From Sulfotelmatobacter sp049792875 (lineage in GTDB: Bacteria; Acidobacteriota; Terriglobia; Terriglobales; Acidobacteriaceae): 64,000 nt of DNA. Shown here one piece after another: positions 1 to 7,577 of this stretch (position 1 is the stretch's first letter; each line of letters starts with the position of its first letter). The stretch covers positions 26,841 through 90,840 of the forward strand of contig JBARBI010000212.1 in NCBI GenBank assembly GCA_049792875.1, written 5' to 3'. The notes beneath the pieces were generated by a model that did no database searches, had not been told where the DNA came from, and was given only the letters and a program-made list of their open reading frames with translations. Made by a program: the position numbers and the translations under genes.

Positions 1-457
1 GGTCGCCAGTCTGGAACCCGCCCTTGGCGGCTGCCGTATCCTTCGCCACCCAGCCGATTACTGGAGGCTCGTCATACACCGCCGGATACTCGTAATGCAC
101 CATGTAGACGGTGGTGAGCAGCGCGATCGCCAGCAGGATATTCATCGTGGGCCCGGCAATCGCGATCAGGAAGCGATGCCAGCGCGAGTGATTCATGAAC
201 TCGCGCGGATCGTCCGAGCGCTCGTCCATGGGATTCTCGCCGCTCATCTTGACGTAGCCGCCGAGCGGGATCGCGTTAATTCGGTAGTCGGTTTCGCCTT
301 TGCGGAAGCCGATCAGACGCTTGCCGAATCCAATCGCGAATTGCTCCACCCGGACTCCCAGCCACTTGGCCACGGCATAGTGGCCGAACTCGTGGATCAG
401 GATCATGAAGCCTAGGACCGCAACCACCGCTACGAGTGAAGTGAGAAAATCAGACAT
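1..457 (-). CDS. rseP: Site-2 protease RseP (5' part, cut by window edge)
   Basis: Membrane zinc metalloprotease that cleaves transmembrane substrates such as anti-sigma factors in regulated intramembrane proteolysis. The minus-strand frame starts at the ATG at 457 and gives 152 residues before the left edge. Visible are an N-terminal membrane segment containing the zinc-binding motif HEFGH (about residues 22-26), then GGYVKMSGE, then the second membrane segment beginning IAIAGPTMNILLAIALL, and the start of the periplasmic PDZ domain. The PDZ and the C-terminal NxxPxPxLDG motif would lie beyond the edge. It is the last gene visible of the uppS-cdsA-dxr-rseP cluster, 40 bases after dxr. Assignment is secure from the motif and the neighbours. 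Confidence 0.95.
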   Translation of the reverse strand, partial: MSDFLTSLVAVVAVLGFMILIHEFGHYAVAKWLGVRVEQFAIGFGKRLIGFRKGETDYRINAIPLGGYVKMSGENPMDERSDDPREFMNHSRWHRFLIAIAGPTMNILLAIALLTTVYMVHYEYPAVYDEPPVIGWVAKDTAAAKGGFQTGD

Positions 458-496
458 AATCGAGGTACTTGCTCTCCGACTGATTAGATTCCGAGT

Positions 497-1693
497 TTAA
501 GCGAAAGATGTTGCCCGCGGCCTTACTATTTTCTTGTTGTCCGCCACCCGCTGTTGCGCCAACCGGCGGGCTTCGGCGTCCGCTTCCAGCACATTTGCAA
601 TAGACCCCAGGGTCCCAGAATTTGTTGCCGACAAAACGTCTTCGATGATCCTGGGAATGTCGTTAAAGCCAATGCGCCCTTCGAGAAACGCAGCTACGGC
701 AACTTCGTCGGCCGCGTTCAGCGCTACCGTCTTCTCTCCGCCGGCCTCCGCTGCTTCATAGGCAAGGCGCAAACAAGGGAATTTTTTCAGGTCCGGAGGG
801 GTGAAGTCCAGATGACGCAAGTCACTGACCGCAAAGCGCATATCCGACAGAACCCGTTCCGGGTAAGTTAGGGCGTAAAGGATCGGCAGCCGCATGTCCG
901 TAACCGAGAATTGAGCAAGTATGCTGCCATCCACAAACTCCACCATGGAGTGAATTGTCGACTGCGGGTGGACAATGACTTCCACTTTTCCGGGCGGCAT
1001 GTGAAACAATCTGCACGCTTCGATCACCTCAAAGCCTTTATTCATCAGCGTCGCTGAGTCAACGGTGATCCGCCGCCCCATCTTCCATGTGGGATGGTTC
1101 AGCGCCTGCTCCACAGTAATGGAGGCGAACTCTGAATGTGGCATATTGAGGAACGGCCCGCCCGAAGCCGTCAGCCAGATGCGCTCGACCTCGTCCAGGC
1201 GCCCGCCGCGCAGGCATTGATGGACCGCATTGTGCTCGCTGTCGATTGGGAGCAGCGGCTTGCCCTGCCGGCGAGCCTCAGCCGTGATCAGTTCTCCCGC
1301 GGCAACCAGACATTCCTTATTGGCCAGCCCCAGAGTCTTGCCCGCACGTACCGCCTCGTACGTCGCCTCCAGACCGGCCACGCCCACGATGGCGCTGACC
1401 ACGAAGTCCACTTCCGCATGCGTCGCCACCCGCACGGTCCCCGGTGCACCATGCGCGACCTCAATCTCGCCCAGCCCTTTTTTCTTCAGGCGGGTGCGTA
1501 GAGCGTCGGCATCCGCTTCCGAGGCCATCGAAATTACTCGCGGCCGCCAGCGCAGGGCCTGCTCAAAGGCAGACTCCAGATTCAACCCAGCAGCCAGCGT
1601 CACAATCTGAAACCGGTCAGGATAAGACTCGGCCACACTAAGCGTGCTGCGCCCAATGGAGCCCGTCGATCCCAGGATGGCGATACGTTTCAT
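497..1693 (-). CDS. dxr: 1-deoxy-D-xylulose 5-phosphate reductoisomerase
   Basis: Second step of the MEP isoprenoid pathway: NADPH-dependent rearrangement and reduction of DXP to MEP in the cytoplasm. The 398-residue length is normal. The N-terminal nucleotide-binding motif GSTGSIGRSTL is at residues 8-18, NKECLVAAGE near 125, the metal-binding PIDSEHNA near 149, the flexible loop LTASGGPF near 175, and the NHPTWKMGRRITVDSATLMNKG block follows, split here as NHPTWKMG and MNKGFEVIEA. The ATG overlaps the stop of the upstream phosphatase gene by four bases (ATGA), which suggests translational coupling. It supplies precursors for undecaprenyl diphosphate made by uppS in the same operon. Confidence 0.98.
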   Translation of the reverse strand: MKRIAILGSTGSIGRSTLSVAESYPDRFQIVTLAAGLNLESAFEQALRWRPRVISMASEADADALRTRLKKKGLGEIEVAHGAPGTVRVATHAEVDFVVSAIVGVAGLEATYEAVRAGKTLGLANKECLVAAGELITAEARRQGKPLLPIDSEHNAVHQCLRGGRLDEVERIWLTASGGPFLNMPHSEFASITVEQALNHPTWKMGRRITVDSATLMNKGFEVIEACRLFHMPPGKVEVIVHPQSTIHSMVEFVDGSILAQFSVTDMRLPILYALTYPERVLSDMRFAVSDLRHLDFTPPDLKKFPCLRLAYEAAEAGGEKTVALNAADEVAVAAFLEGRIGFNDIPRIIEDVLSATNSGTLGSIANVLEADAEARRLAQQRVADNKKIVRPRATSFA

Positions 1694-2193
1694 TTTGTGC
1701 TTGTTAACCCTACGGCGTAGCGGTCAATCCACTCCCGCTGCCCAGGTGTTTCTGGAACGGGAACGCCGCGGGCCGCCGAGACCGACTCTACCGCAGCTCC
1801 CGGGCTCATCCCTTCCCTTACAAGTAAACACGCTGAAACTAGCCCGCTGCGCCCGATTCCTTGGCGGCAATGTACCACTACGTTTCTGCCCCCCGAGAGA
1901 GTTTGAGTGACTCTTTCCAACACTTCCGCCAACTTCGCTTCTGACCTTGGAGTCTGGCGATCTGGAATCGGAAACGAATCGAATTCCATACCCTGCAAGC
2001 GAGCTAGACCCGCTTCCTCTTGGAGTTCCATGTCCTTCTCTTCGTCAGGCGTAAGCAGAGAAAGCACCGCGTCGATCCCGGCTCGCTTCCAGGTGGCCAT
2101 ATCATCGCGCAGCCAGTCTCCGCCGCGCGGACGGGCGGCCATGGCCAGCTTTCCGCGCCACGGTCCATCGAGCCAGTAGAGTTCCTTCCGCAT
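1690..2193 (-). CDS. Dual-specificity (tyrosine) protein phosphatase family protein
   Basis: Cytoplasmic cysteine phosphatase of 167 residues. The P-loop HCRQGIGRSG (residues 108-117) carries the nucleophile Cys109 and the phosphate-binding Arg115. The Asp78 in PIPDRQTP is in the expected place for the general acid. There is no signal peptide or membrane segment. The substrate cannot be read from the sequence; it could be a phosphoprotein, a phosphoinositide-like lipid or a prenyl phosphate. The gene sits between the ParB-like small gene and dxr and overlaps dxr by four bases, so it belongs to the envelope operon, where such a phosphatase is not part of the usual uppS-cdsA-dxr-rseP set. Family call is strong, function open. 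Confidence 0.88.
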   Translation of the reverse strand: MRKELYWLDGPWRGKLAMAARPRGGDWLRDDMATWKRAGIDAVLSLLTPDEEKDMELQEEAGLARLQGMEFDSFPIPDRQTPRSEAKLAEVLERVTQTLSGGRNVVVHCRQGIGRSGLVSACLLVREGMSPGAAVESVSAARGVPVPETPGQREWIDRYAVGLTSTK

Positions 2194-2202
2194 CGTTTAC
2201 TC

Positions 2203-2454
2203 TTAATCCTTCATGACGATCTCCCGAGGAAGAGCGTCAACATCCACGCCGCGTAGGCGGAGAATGTGGATGCGATGATGTCCATCCAGTATAGTTCCTT
2301 CCGGCCTCGTTTTCAGACAACCGGATTGCCCGGGCAATAACGATGCCTGCGAGGCCTCGGTCGAAACCCGCTCCATCTGCGCCAGTTTCGCTGCATTAAG
2401 GGAGCTTTCCCGGTGGAGGGATTTGAGAGGCGGGTGCTGAGGTAAGCCTGCCAT
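2203..2454 (-). CDS. Small ParB/sulfiredoxin-fold-like protein
   Basis: A reading frame of 83 residues if started at the ATG at 2454, five bases after the cdsA stop. The C-terminal half contains GTILDGHHRI followed by HILRLRGVDVDALP, which resembles the ParB/Srx nuclease-like motif (G-x-x-D-G-x-H-R). The N-terminal part has no recognised domain. It is much shorter than chromosome-partition ParB and lacks the helix-turn-helix part, so it is not a partition protein. It lies between cdsA and the phosphatase, ten bases from the latter, and is probably co-transcribed. No strong Shine-Dalgarno was seen, so the start is uncertain; the function is unknown. Confidence 0.55.
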   Translation of the reverse strand: MAGLPQHPPLKSLHRESSLNAAKLAQMERVSTEASQASLLPGQSGCLKTRPEGTILDGHHRIHILRLRGVDVDALPREIVMKD

Positions 2455-2459
2455 AACGG

Positions 2460-3356
2460 CTACTGCATCACTCGCCAAGCCGTGTAGAACCACAGCACCG
2501 GAGCGGCAAACAGCAGCGCATCGATGCGGTCGAACATGCCGCCGTGGCCGGGAAGGATCGCTCCCGAATCCTTCACACCCGCGCCACGCTTAATCAGCGA
2601 TTCCACTAGATCGCCAAGCTGGGCCGCGATATTCAACGCAATCGTCAACAGAATGACGGGCCCCATCGCCGGCTGCTCCAGGCCGAACAGCCCGTCGCGC
2701 CGCTCGATCAGGTCCACCCGCAGCAGCGCGGAGCTGATAGGCACTGCATAGCGAAACAGCAACCATCCCACGCCCACGCTGGCCGCCAGCGACGCAGCCG
2801 CGCCTTCCCACGTCTTCTTCGGGCTGATGCGCGGCGACATTAAATGCCGCCCCATCGACTTGCCCACGAAATACGCGAAGATATCTCCCGCCCACACCAC
2901 GAGGAGCAAATACAGCAGATAAAACGCGCCCGCCCACTGCTGGCGAAGCTGCACCAGCATCCCCATGGGCAGCGCAATGTAAGTGAACGCGAACACCGAG
3001 GCTGCTGCCGCCGGATACCCGTTGCGCAAATCCGCCCGCCGCATCGCAACGGTAAGAAACAGAAACGGAGCAATCGCGGCGGCAAATCCCAGGCAGTATA
3101 CAAACACCGCCGTGGAAAGCAGCGGTTTCTCATTCCCAAAGTTAAACGCCAGCAAGAGAAAGAACATTCCGACGAAAATGTAGGTCGGGAAGCGCAGCGG
3201 TTCCACGCCGTAGGATTCGGTCAGCTTCAGGAATTCATGTATCGTGAGCAGCGCCACAGCGGCCGCCACGACCGCCAATACTGGTACCGGAGCCCGCAAA
3301 ATCAGCGCCAGCACAATCGGAATGAGGACGACCGCGGTCGCTATGCGTTTGAGCAA
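2460..3356 (-). CDS. cdsA: Phosphatidate cytidylyltransferase
   Basis: Integral membrane enzyme that makes CDP-diacylglycerol from phosphatidate and CTP, the branch point for phospholipid synthesis. The 298-residue protein has about seven or eight hydrophobic segments and the CDS signature near the C terminus: SPKKTWEG at about 178, then GDLVESLIKRGAGVKDSG and LPGHGGMFDRIDALLFAAP (read together as the family signature with its metal-binding aspartates). It follows uppS by about 140 bases on the same strand and precedes the small ParB-like gene by five bases. The assignment is secure. Confidence 0.97.
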   Translation of the reverse strand: MLKRIATAVVLIPIVLALILRAPVPVLAVVAAAVALLTIHEFLKLTESYGVEPLRFPTYIFVGMFFLLLAFNFGNEKPLLSTAVFVYCLGFAAAIAPFLFLTVAMRRADLRNGYPAAAASVFAFTYIALPMGMLVQLRQQWAGAFYLLYLLLVVWAGDIFAYFVGKSMGRHLMSPRISPKKTWEGAAASLAASVGVGWLLFRYAVPISSALLRVDLIERRDGLFGLEQPAMGPVILLTIALNIAAQLGDLVESLIKRGAGVKDSGAILPGHGGMFDRIDALLFAAPVLWFYTAWRVMQ

Positions 3357-3425
3357 GGGTAGCTGTTTTGAGCTGTGACGGCGGCCTTGGCCGCGCCGTT
3401 ACGATCTTTGCACGAATTCCAGAAT

Positions 3426-3498
3426 TTAACCACAGAGGGCGCAGTGGATCACAGAGAAGTGGGCTTCCCCTGTGTACCTCTGGGACCTCTGTGGTTAA
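3426..3498. repeat. Inverted repeat at the uppS stop codon
   Basis: The arms TTAACCACAGAGG (3426-3438) and CCTCTGTGGTTAA (3486-3498) are perfectly complementary over 13 bases, with a 47-base centre that itself holds degenerate copies of the CACAGAG word. The right arm contains the uppS stop codon (3495-3497). There is no run of U after the stem, so it is not a classical intrinsic terminator. A similar element lies at 43598-43725. Confidence 0.75.
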
Positions 3499-4325
3499 GG
3501 TTTTCGAACGTCAGTCACCGAAGCGGTTTCCAGCAGTGCATGCCCGTCCCCATGATTCAGCCCGCCATAGCGCCGCTCGCGCTTCTGGTACTCCGCAATT
3601 CCTTCAAGCAGGTGCGTACCGCGAAAATCCGGCCAGAGCGTCGGGGTCACATAAATCTCGGCATACGCCAGTTGCCACAGCAGGAAATTACTCAGCCGCA
3701 TCTCGCCGGAGGTCCGCACCACCAGGTCGGGATCGGGCAGATGGCGGGTGTAAAGATGCCGCCCCACCATATCCTCATCGATCCGCAGATGTTCGAGCCC
3801 GCCGTTCTGCGCAGCCGCGTTGACAATCGAGCGGAACGCGTCTACCAGTTCGCTGCGCGCGCTGTAGTTGAGGGCCAGAGTCAGCACCATGCCCGAGTTG
3901 CGCACAGTGGCTAGCCGGGCCCACTCCATGCGCTCCTGCACGTCCTCCGGCAGTTCGTGCTGCCGCCCGATGTATTCCAGGCGGATGTTGTTCTTGTTCA
4001 AAGTGGGCACTTCTGCCTTGAGATAACGGCTCAACAGCCGCATCAAGAAGTCCACTTCGCTCTGGGGGCGCTTCTTCCAGTTTTCTTCCGAGAACGCATA
4101 AAGCGTGAGTGCAGGAATATGAATGCGAGCCGCAGTCTCGACGGTCGAACGCACAGCAGTCACACCGGCACGGTGTCCTGCCACGCGCGGCATGTGGCGC
4201 CGTTTCGCCCAGCGCCCGTTGCCGTCCATGATGATCGCGATGTGTTTCGGGAGCCGTCCTGGATCCAGCCGTCGGTAAAATTCAGTTTCCTTGCGGTCGA
4301 GCCCCGTGGGTACTTTGTCCTGCAA
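3495..4325 (-). CDS. uppS: Isoprenyl transferase (undecaprenyl diphosphate synthase)
   Basis: cis-Prenyltransferase that condenses isopentenyl diphosphate units onto farnesyl diphosphate to give the C55 lipid carrier for peptidoglycan and other glycans. The 276-residue chain has IIMDGNGRWA (residues 31-40, with the catalytic Asp34), GHRAG near 51, TLYAFSEENWKR-type block (TLYAFSEENW near 74), and the C-terminal RTSGEMRLSNFLLWQ block followed by ELYVT-like EIYVTPTLWPDF. The DPGRLPKHIA start context supports the ATG at 4325. It is the promoter-proximal gene of the envelope operon. Its stop codon lies inside a 13-base inverted repeat. Confidence 0.97.
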   Translation of the reverse strand: MQDKVPTGLDRKETEFYRRLDPGRLPKHIAIIMDGNGRWAKRRHMPRVAGHRAGVTAVRSTVETAARIHIPALTLYAFSEENWKKRPQSEVDFLMRLLSRYLKAEVPTLNKNNIRLEYIGRQHELPEDVQERMEWARLATVRNSGMVLTLALNYSARSELVDAFRSIVNAAAQNGGLEHLRIDEDMVGRHLYTRHLPDPDLVVRTSGEMRLSNFLLWQLAYAEIYVTPTLWPDFRGTHLLEGIAEYQKRERRYGGLNHGDGHALLETASVTDVRKP

Positions 4326-4416
4326 AGTGGCCTCTCAACAAGAGGCTACCACAGGGGAAAGCGCCGCGCAATGACAGGGATGACGCGATCCAGCCCTCGG
4401 CCCCCAAGTCCCAAAT

Positions 4417-4441
4417 GGGAACAGCCGCCTTCGGCTGTCCC
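4417..4441. repeat. Short GC palindrome of the ACAGCCG...CGGCTGT family
   Basis: Arms ACAGCCG (4421-4427) and CGGCTGT (4432-4438) with a four-base loop lie in the gap between uppS and the protease gene. It is followed at once by a second small hairpin built from GGGA and TCCC words. The same palindrome core recurs at 17594, 17856, 23909, 36389 and, weaker, at 38321. No gene was seen in the 176-base gap that holds it. Confidence 0.65.
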
Positions 4442-4501
4442 GGGAGCGAAGTTCCCGCGTTTCTGAAGGGAAGCGGGCAGGAGTGCCCGCGCTACACGAA
4501 C

Positions 4502-5599
4502 CTAGCTCGCTTCCTCGGGCACCACTTTCAACTCGAGTTTCTCCGTCCACCGCAGTACGGTCAACGTACAACTCAGCCCCACACGCACATCGGTCAGCAC
4601 TCGATGCAGGTCGTCGACGCCGGCCACCGGGTGTCCCTCCAGCGCCACAATGATATCCCCTTCGCGCAGTCCCGCTCGCTTGGCCGGGCTGTTCTCTTCT
4701 ACCCCGAGCACCACCACGCCCATCTCCGTCGGCAGATCGTAGAACCGCACCACGCGCCGATGCACGGGCACCGTCTGTGCCGAAACGCCAATGTAGCTGC
4801 GTCGAATCCGTCCGTCGCGCAGCAGTCGGCTGGCCACAAACTTCGCCGTGTTGATTCCGATCGCAAAACAGATCCCCTGCGCCGGCAGAATCGTCGCTGT
4901 GTTTACCCCGACCACCCGCCCCGCGGAATCGACCAGCGGCCCACCCGAGTTGCCCGGATTCAGCGACGCGTCGGTCTGAATCACATCGTCGATCAGCCGC
5001 CCTGAATACGACCGCAGCGACCGCCCCAGCGCGCTCACTACTCCCGCGGTCACCGTCGACTGAAAACCGTAAGGCGCGCCAATGGCAATGACGATTTGCC
5101 CCACTCGCAGGCGCTGCGAATCACCGAGCGCCGCCGCAGTCAGCCCTGGTTCGCCGAAATGCGGTTGATCCAGGCGAATCACAGCGAGATCGCTCGCCGG
5201 GTCATCGCCGATCACCGTAGCCGGCATACGCCGCCCGTCCGCCAGCGTCACGGCGATGCGCACCGCCTCGTGCACCACGTGACTGTTGGTGAGGATCAAC
5301 CCATCCGGCGTAAATACAAATCCGGAGCCGCCGCCGTGCCGTTCGCGTGGCTCGCCCGAGCGCGTGCGTCCCGCGGCCTGATGCACTTCGATATTCACCA
5401 CCGACGGACTCATGCGCTCAACCGCCCCGGTCACCGCAGTTGAATAGGCGTCGAGCAGGGCATCGTCGCCCCCGCGCTGCGGCGCAATGGCAGATTCATG
5501 GCGAGACGCGCCATCCCAGCCAGCTCTGTCAGACGCAAGTTGCGACAACAGCGAGGGACCAGATACAGCAGACACCAAACTCACATCTTCCTGGTTCAT
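4502..5599 (-). CDS. S1C (HtrA/DegP-type) serine protease with one PDZ domain, no signal peptide
   Basis: Trypsin-like protease of 365 residues. The catalytic triad is His107 (LTNSHVVHEA), Asp137 (SDLAVIRLD) and Ser218 (NPGNSGGPLVD). One PDZ domain covers about residues 265-355, with the typical NSPAKRAGLREGDII block. Known DegP/DegS/DegQ proteins carry an N-terminal signal peptide or anchor; here the first 60 residues are polar and contain no hydrophobic stretch, and the start at 5599 has no obvious upstream alternative before the terminator at 5659. Either it acts in the cytoplasm or it is exported by another route. It stands alone between the uppS operon and the XRE regulator gene. Confidence 0.93.
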   Translation of the reverse strand: MNQEDVSLVSAVSGPSLLSQLASDRAGWDGASRHESAIAPQRGGDDALLDAYSTAVTGAVERMSPSVVNIEVHQAAGRTRSGEPRERHGGGSGFVFTPDGLILTNSHVVHEAVRIAVTLADGRRMPATVIGDDPASDLAVIRLDQPHFGEPGLTAAALGDSQRLRVGQIVIAIGAPYGFQSTVTAGVVSALGRSLRSYSGRLIDDVIQTDASLNPGNSGGPLVDSAGRVVGVNTATILPAQGICFAIGINTAKFVASRLLRDGRIRRSYIGVSAQTVPVHRRVVRFYDLPTEMGVVVLGVEENSPAKRAGLREGDIIVALEGHPVAGVDDLHRVLTDVRVGLSCTLTVLRWTEKLELKVVPEEAS

Positions 5600-5658
5600 G
5601 CAGGATAGATGCCGGTTAATCTACTTCGGATTCACCCGCCCCGGCCGAGAAGGGGCGC

Positions 5659-5690
5659 AAAAAAGCCGGGACCTAAACAACAGTCCCGGC
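5659..5690 (-). terminator. Intrinsic terminator after the zinc-ribbon/XRE gene
   Basis: Read on the minus strand there is an 8-base perfect stem GCCGGGAC / GTCCCGGC (5690-5683 and 5672-5665) with a 10-base loop, followed by six T residues (5664-5659). This is a standard rho-independent terminator, placed 120 bases after the stop of the regulator gene and about 60 bases before the protease start, so it insulates the two. Confidence 0.88.
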
Positions 5691-5738
5691 GTTAGTGTTG
5701 GCTGGTTGCCCGGATAAAATCGAGGTTTCAAGGTGACT

Positions 5739-5798
5739 AAGGTTTCGGAGTTTTAACCCTGGATCCCGATACGGAGATCCTTGAAACTCTGAAACCTT
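5739..5798. repeat. Imperfect inverted repeat between regulator gene and terminator
   Basis: AAGGTTTCGGAGTTT (5739-5753) and AAACTCTGAAACCTT (5784-5798) pair at 14 of 15 positions around a 30-base centre containing GGATC and GATCC words. It belongs to the 3' untranslated part of the XRE gene. Function unknown; part of the general load of small dispersed repeats. Confidence 0.55.
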
Positions 5799-5811
5799 GA
5801 AACTTTGGGTT

Positions 5812-6351
5812 CTAAGCGCTTCTCCGCGGTCGCACCGTCAAGTCTCGCACCTGGGTGAGAATGCTCGACATCTGCATCCCGTTCAGTTGCGAGACAAACG
5901 GCAGCAACTCCGCGATAAACTGATCCTTCATCAGTTCGTTGACTTCTTCCTGGCGGGTGCGTTCGCCGCCGCTGAGCAGATCGGGCACAGTGACCTCCAG
6001 TGCGCGCGCCAGCCGTTCCAGGGAAGACAACGTAGGCGTGGCTTTCTCGTTTTCAATCTTGGAAACGTAGGTGCGCGGTACCGCCATTCGTCCCGCCAGT
6101 TGCCGCTGGCTGAGCCCGTTGCGCAGGCGCAGGGAGCGGATAGAGGTCGCCAGGTTCAAATGTCCGCGGCCGTTGCCGGGCACGGGCATCATCATCGGCG
6201 GCGCTACCGTGATGGGTTCGGGTTCAGGTTCTTCGTCCAGGGACGCGTGGCAGCGTCGGCAGTTATTATTGGAAGTTCGAAACTGGACCAGCAGGCAGTG
6301 ATCGCATCGGACAACCTCCCGTGAGTCTACCGGGGCAAGGGTCGTGGCCAT
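5812..6351 (-). CDS. Zinc-ribbon plus XRE-type helix-turn-helix regulator
   Basis: A 179-residue DNA-binding protein. Residues 16-34 hold two CxxC pairs (Cys16, Cys19, Cys31, Cys34) that look like a small zinc ribbon. A low-complexity linker rich in Glu-Pro and Met-Pro follows. The Cro/C1-type HTH runs from about 70 to 125 (IRSLRLRNGLSQRQLAGRM then RTYVSKIENEKATPTLSSL). The C-terminal 50 residues are probably a dimerisation or sensing part. Targets are unknown. The gene is monocistronic, with a convincing terminator downstream. The HTH call is firm; the zinc binding is inferred from spacing. Confidence 0.85.
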   Translation of the reverse strand: MATTLAPVDSREVVRCDHCLLVQFRTSNNNCRRCHASLDEEPEPEPITVAPPMMMPVPGNGRGHLNLATSIRSLRLRNGLSQRQLAGRMAVPRTYVSKIENEKATPTLSSLERLARALEVTVPDLLSGGERTRQEEVNELMKDQFIAELLPFVSQLNGMQMSSILTQVRDLTVRPRRSA

Positions 6352-6810
6352 CGGGTTGTGGGAGTGCCAGAGCGGGCTACTCCTTACAGCCTTAGAGCAA
6401 AGATCGGAACCAACTTGGGGGTAAAGGTTCCGACCGCTTGGTCAATCTGCGGCATCCGCCCTGTGGAAGTCAAGGTTAAAATGCGAGGACCCCGCGAGTT
6501 TTGCGGGCGAAAACCAGAGCGACACGTAAAGAACCCGGAGAATACAAGCAAAAACCATGATCGATCGCGAGATCCCATGATGTTTACTAACTGTAGTCGT
6601 AACAATGTTGCAAACACAGCAAGTTACTGATTCGGAAAGGCACATCAGGGCAAGAAAGCGGCAGGAAAACTCGACAACGGCAGGGACACATCGGCCCCGC
6701 GTGTCGCGCTCGAAGAGTTTGCGCGTCTGGTCCATCGAGGAAGAGTCCCGATGGAGTTCGAGCCTGAGCGATCAACGAGCTACTCTGTGGAGACCTGCCA
6801 CGAGCACGAG
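6352..6810. other. 459-base gap without a supported gene
   Basis: Contains the promoter side of the regulator gene and the 3' side of the small coiled-coil gene. Open frames exist on both strands but none has a Shine-Dalgarno, family resemblance or plausible composition. GC is lower than in neighbouring genes in the central part (about 6480-6620). No stable terminator was found. Confidence 0.5.
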
Positions 6811-7071
6811 CTACTTTTGCCGCTTAAGGGTGTTCCAGAATCTTGGACGCGGAGCTGGGTCTATCGAGGAAAACAGACCGTCCGTTCCGGTCGCCTCTTC
6901 CGAAGCGGAGTCCAACGTTTCCTCTGCTGATCTGGCTCGCTTCTTGGTCAGCTCTTCGGTAGGTGATTCGTCCGAAATTAGTGAGGCGACGATCCGCAGG
7001 CTCTCGATTTCGTGGCGGACCCGGGCAAGGTCTGTTTCTTTCTGCTCCAAAACTTCGTAAGCATTCTTCAT
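6811..7071 (-). CDS. Small conserved hypothetical protein with N-terminal coiled coil
   Basis: An 86-residue protein started at the ATG at 7071, which has GAGGAG five bases upstream; a GTG two codons earlier would leave no room for that site. Residues 1-30 (NAYEVLEQKETDLARVRHEIESLRIVASLI) form a heptad-like helix, cut here into the segments NAYEVLEQKETD and LARVRHEIESLRIVA. The rest is polar with acidic and Ser-Thr-rich stretches and ends in a basic RFWNTLKRQK. I recognise it as a type of small protein common in Acidobacteriota, without known function. No membrane segment. Confidence 0.75.
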   Translation of the reverse strand: MKNAYEVLEQKETDLARVRHEIESLRIVASLISDESPTEELTKKRARSAEETLDSASEEATGTDGLFSSIDPAPRPRFWNTLKRQK

Positions 7072-7256
7072 CGTCACTCCTCGGCAGGATGTACCATCAC
7101 GCTCGTTCCGGTTTGTGAAGGCTCCACATTCTCGCCAGTTGTTGGTTTGTTCTCTGCAATATTAAGAGAAGTCTCTAGGTAGTGGACCAGAAGTTCGGCG
7201 ATTCGAGAAGGCGGCTCTTAGGCCGCCTCCTCGCGCCAAGAGGTTCAGCGTGTCCT

Positions 7257-7577
7257 CTAGGCTAATACAGCAACTGCGTTCTTATGGAAGGTGGAGCTGA
7301 CGACGTCAAAGGTGTGAACCTGGGGCGTGCCTTCGATGAATCTCGCCAGGGTCTTCAACACTCCCGGGTAGGTATTGGTGTTGTACGTGTCGGCATCGCG
7401 CTTTTCTTCCCACAGACTGATCACGGTCACATCAACTCCGCCGGGACCTGCGAAAGTGATTTCGTCCTTAAAACCATTCTGCTTACGAAGCAAAGGAAGG
7501 ACGTCTTTTTCAAATGCTCGCGCGTAATCGGAGAGCATATTGGATTTCAGATGGATAGAGATATTGCGTGCAAACAT
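7257..7577 (-). CDS. Antibiotic biosynthesis monooxygenase-like (ABM, dimeric alpha+beta barrel) protein
   Basis: A 106-residue protein starting at the ATG at 7577 with a strong Shine-Dalgarno (AGGAGG, six bases before). The pattern FARNISIHLKSNMLSDYARAF, then LPLLRKQNGFKDEI, then VTVISLWEEKRDADTY is typical of the small ABM fold, which in different members is a quinol monooxygenase, heme-degrading enzyme or simple ligand-binding dimer. Active-site residues are not conserved enough across the family to choose between these. The gene is alone; no terminator was seen. Confidence 0.8.
   Translation of the reverse strand: MFARNISIHLKSNMLSDYARAFEKDVLPLLRKQNGFKDEITFAGPGGVDVTVISLWEEKRDADTYNTNTYPGVLKTLARFIEGTPQVHTFDVVSSTFHKNAVAVLA

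Noticed and set aside
1136..1501. Several plus-strand frames antisense to dxr
   Set aside because: Shadows of dxr without independent support.
6358..6930. Plus-strand frames in the gap after the XRE gene, including a run with FEPERSTSYSVETCHEH
   Set aside because: Interrupted by a TGA near 6628, no ribosome site, no recognised family, and the second part is antisense to the small coiled-coil gene.
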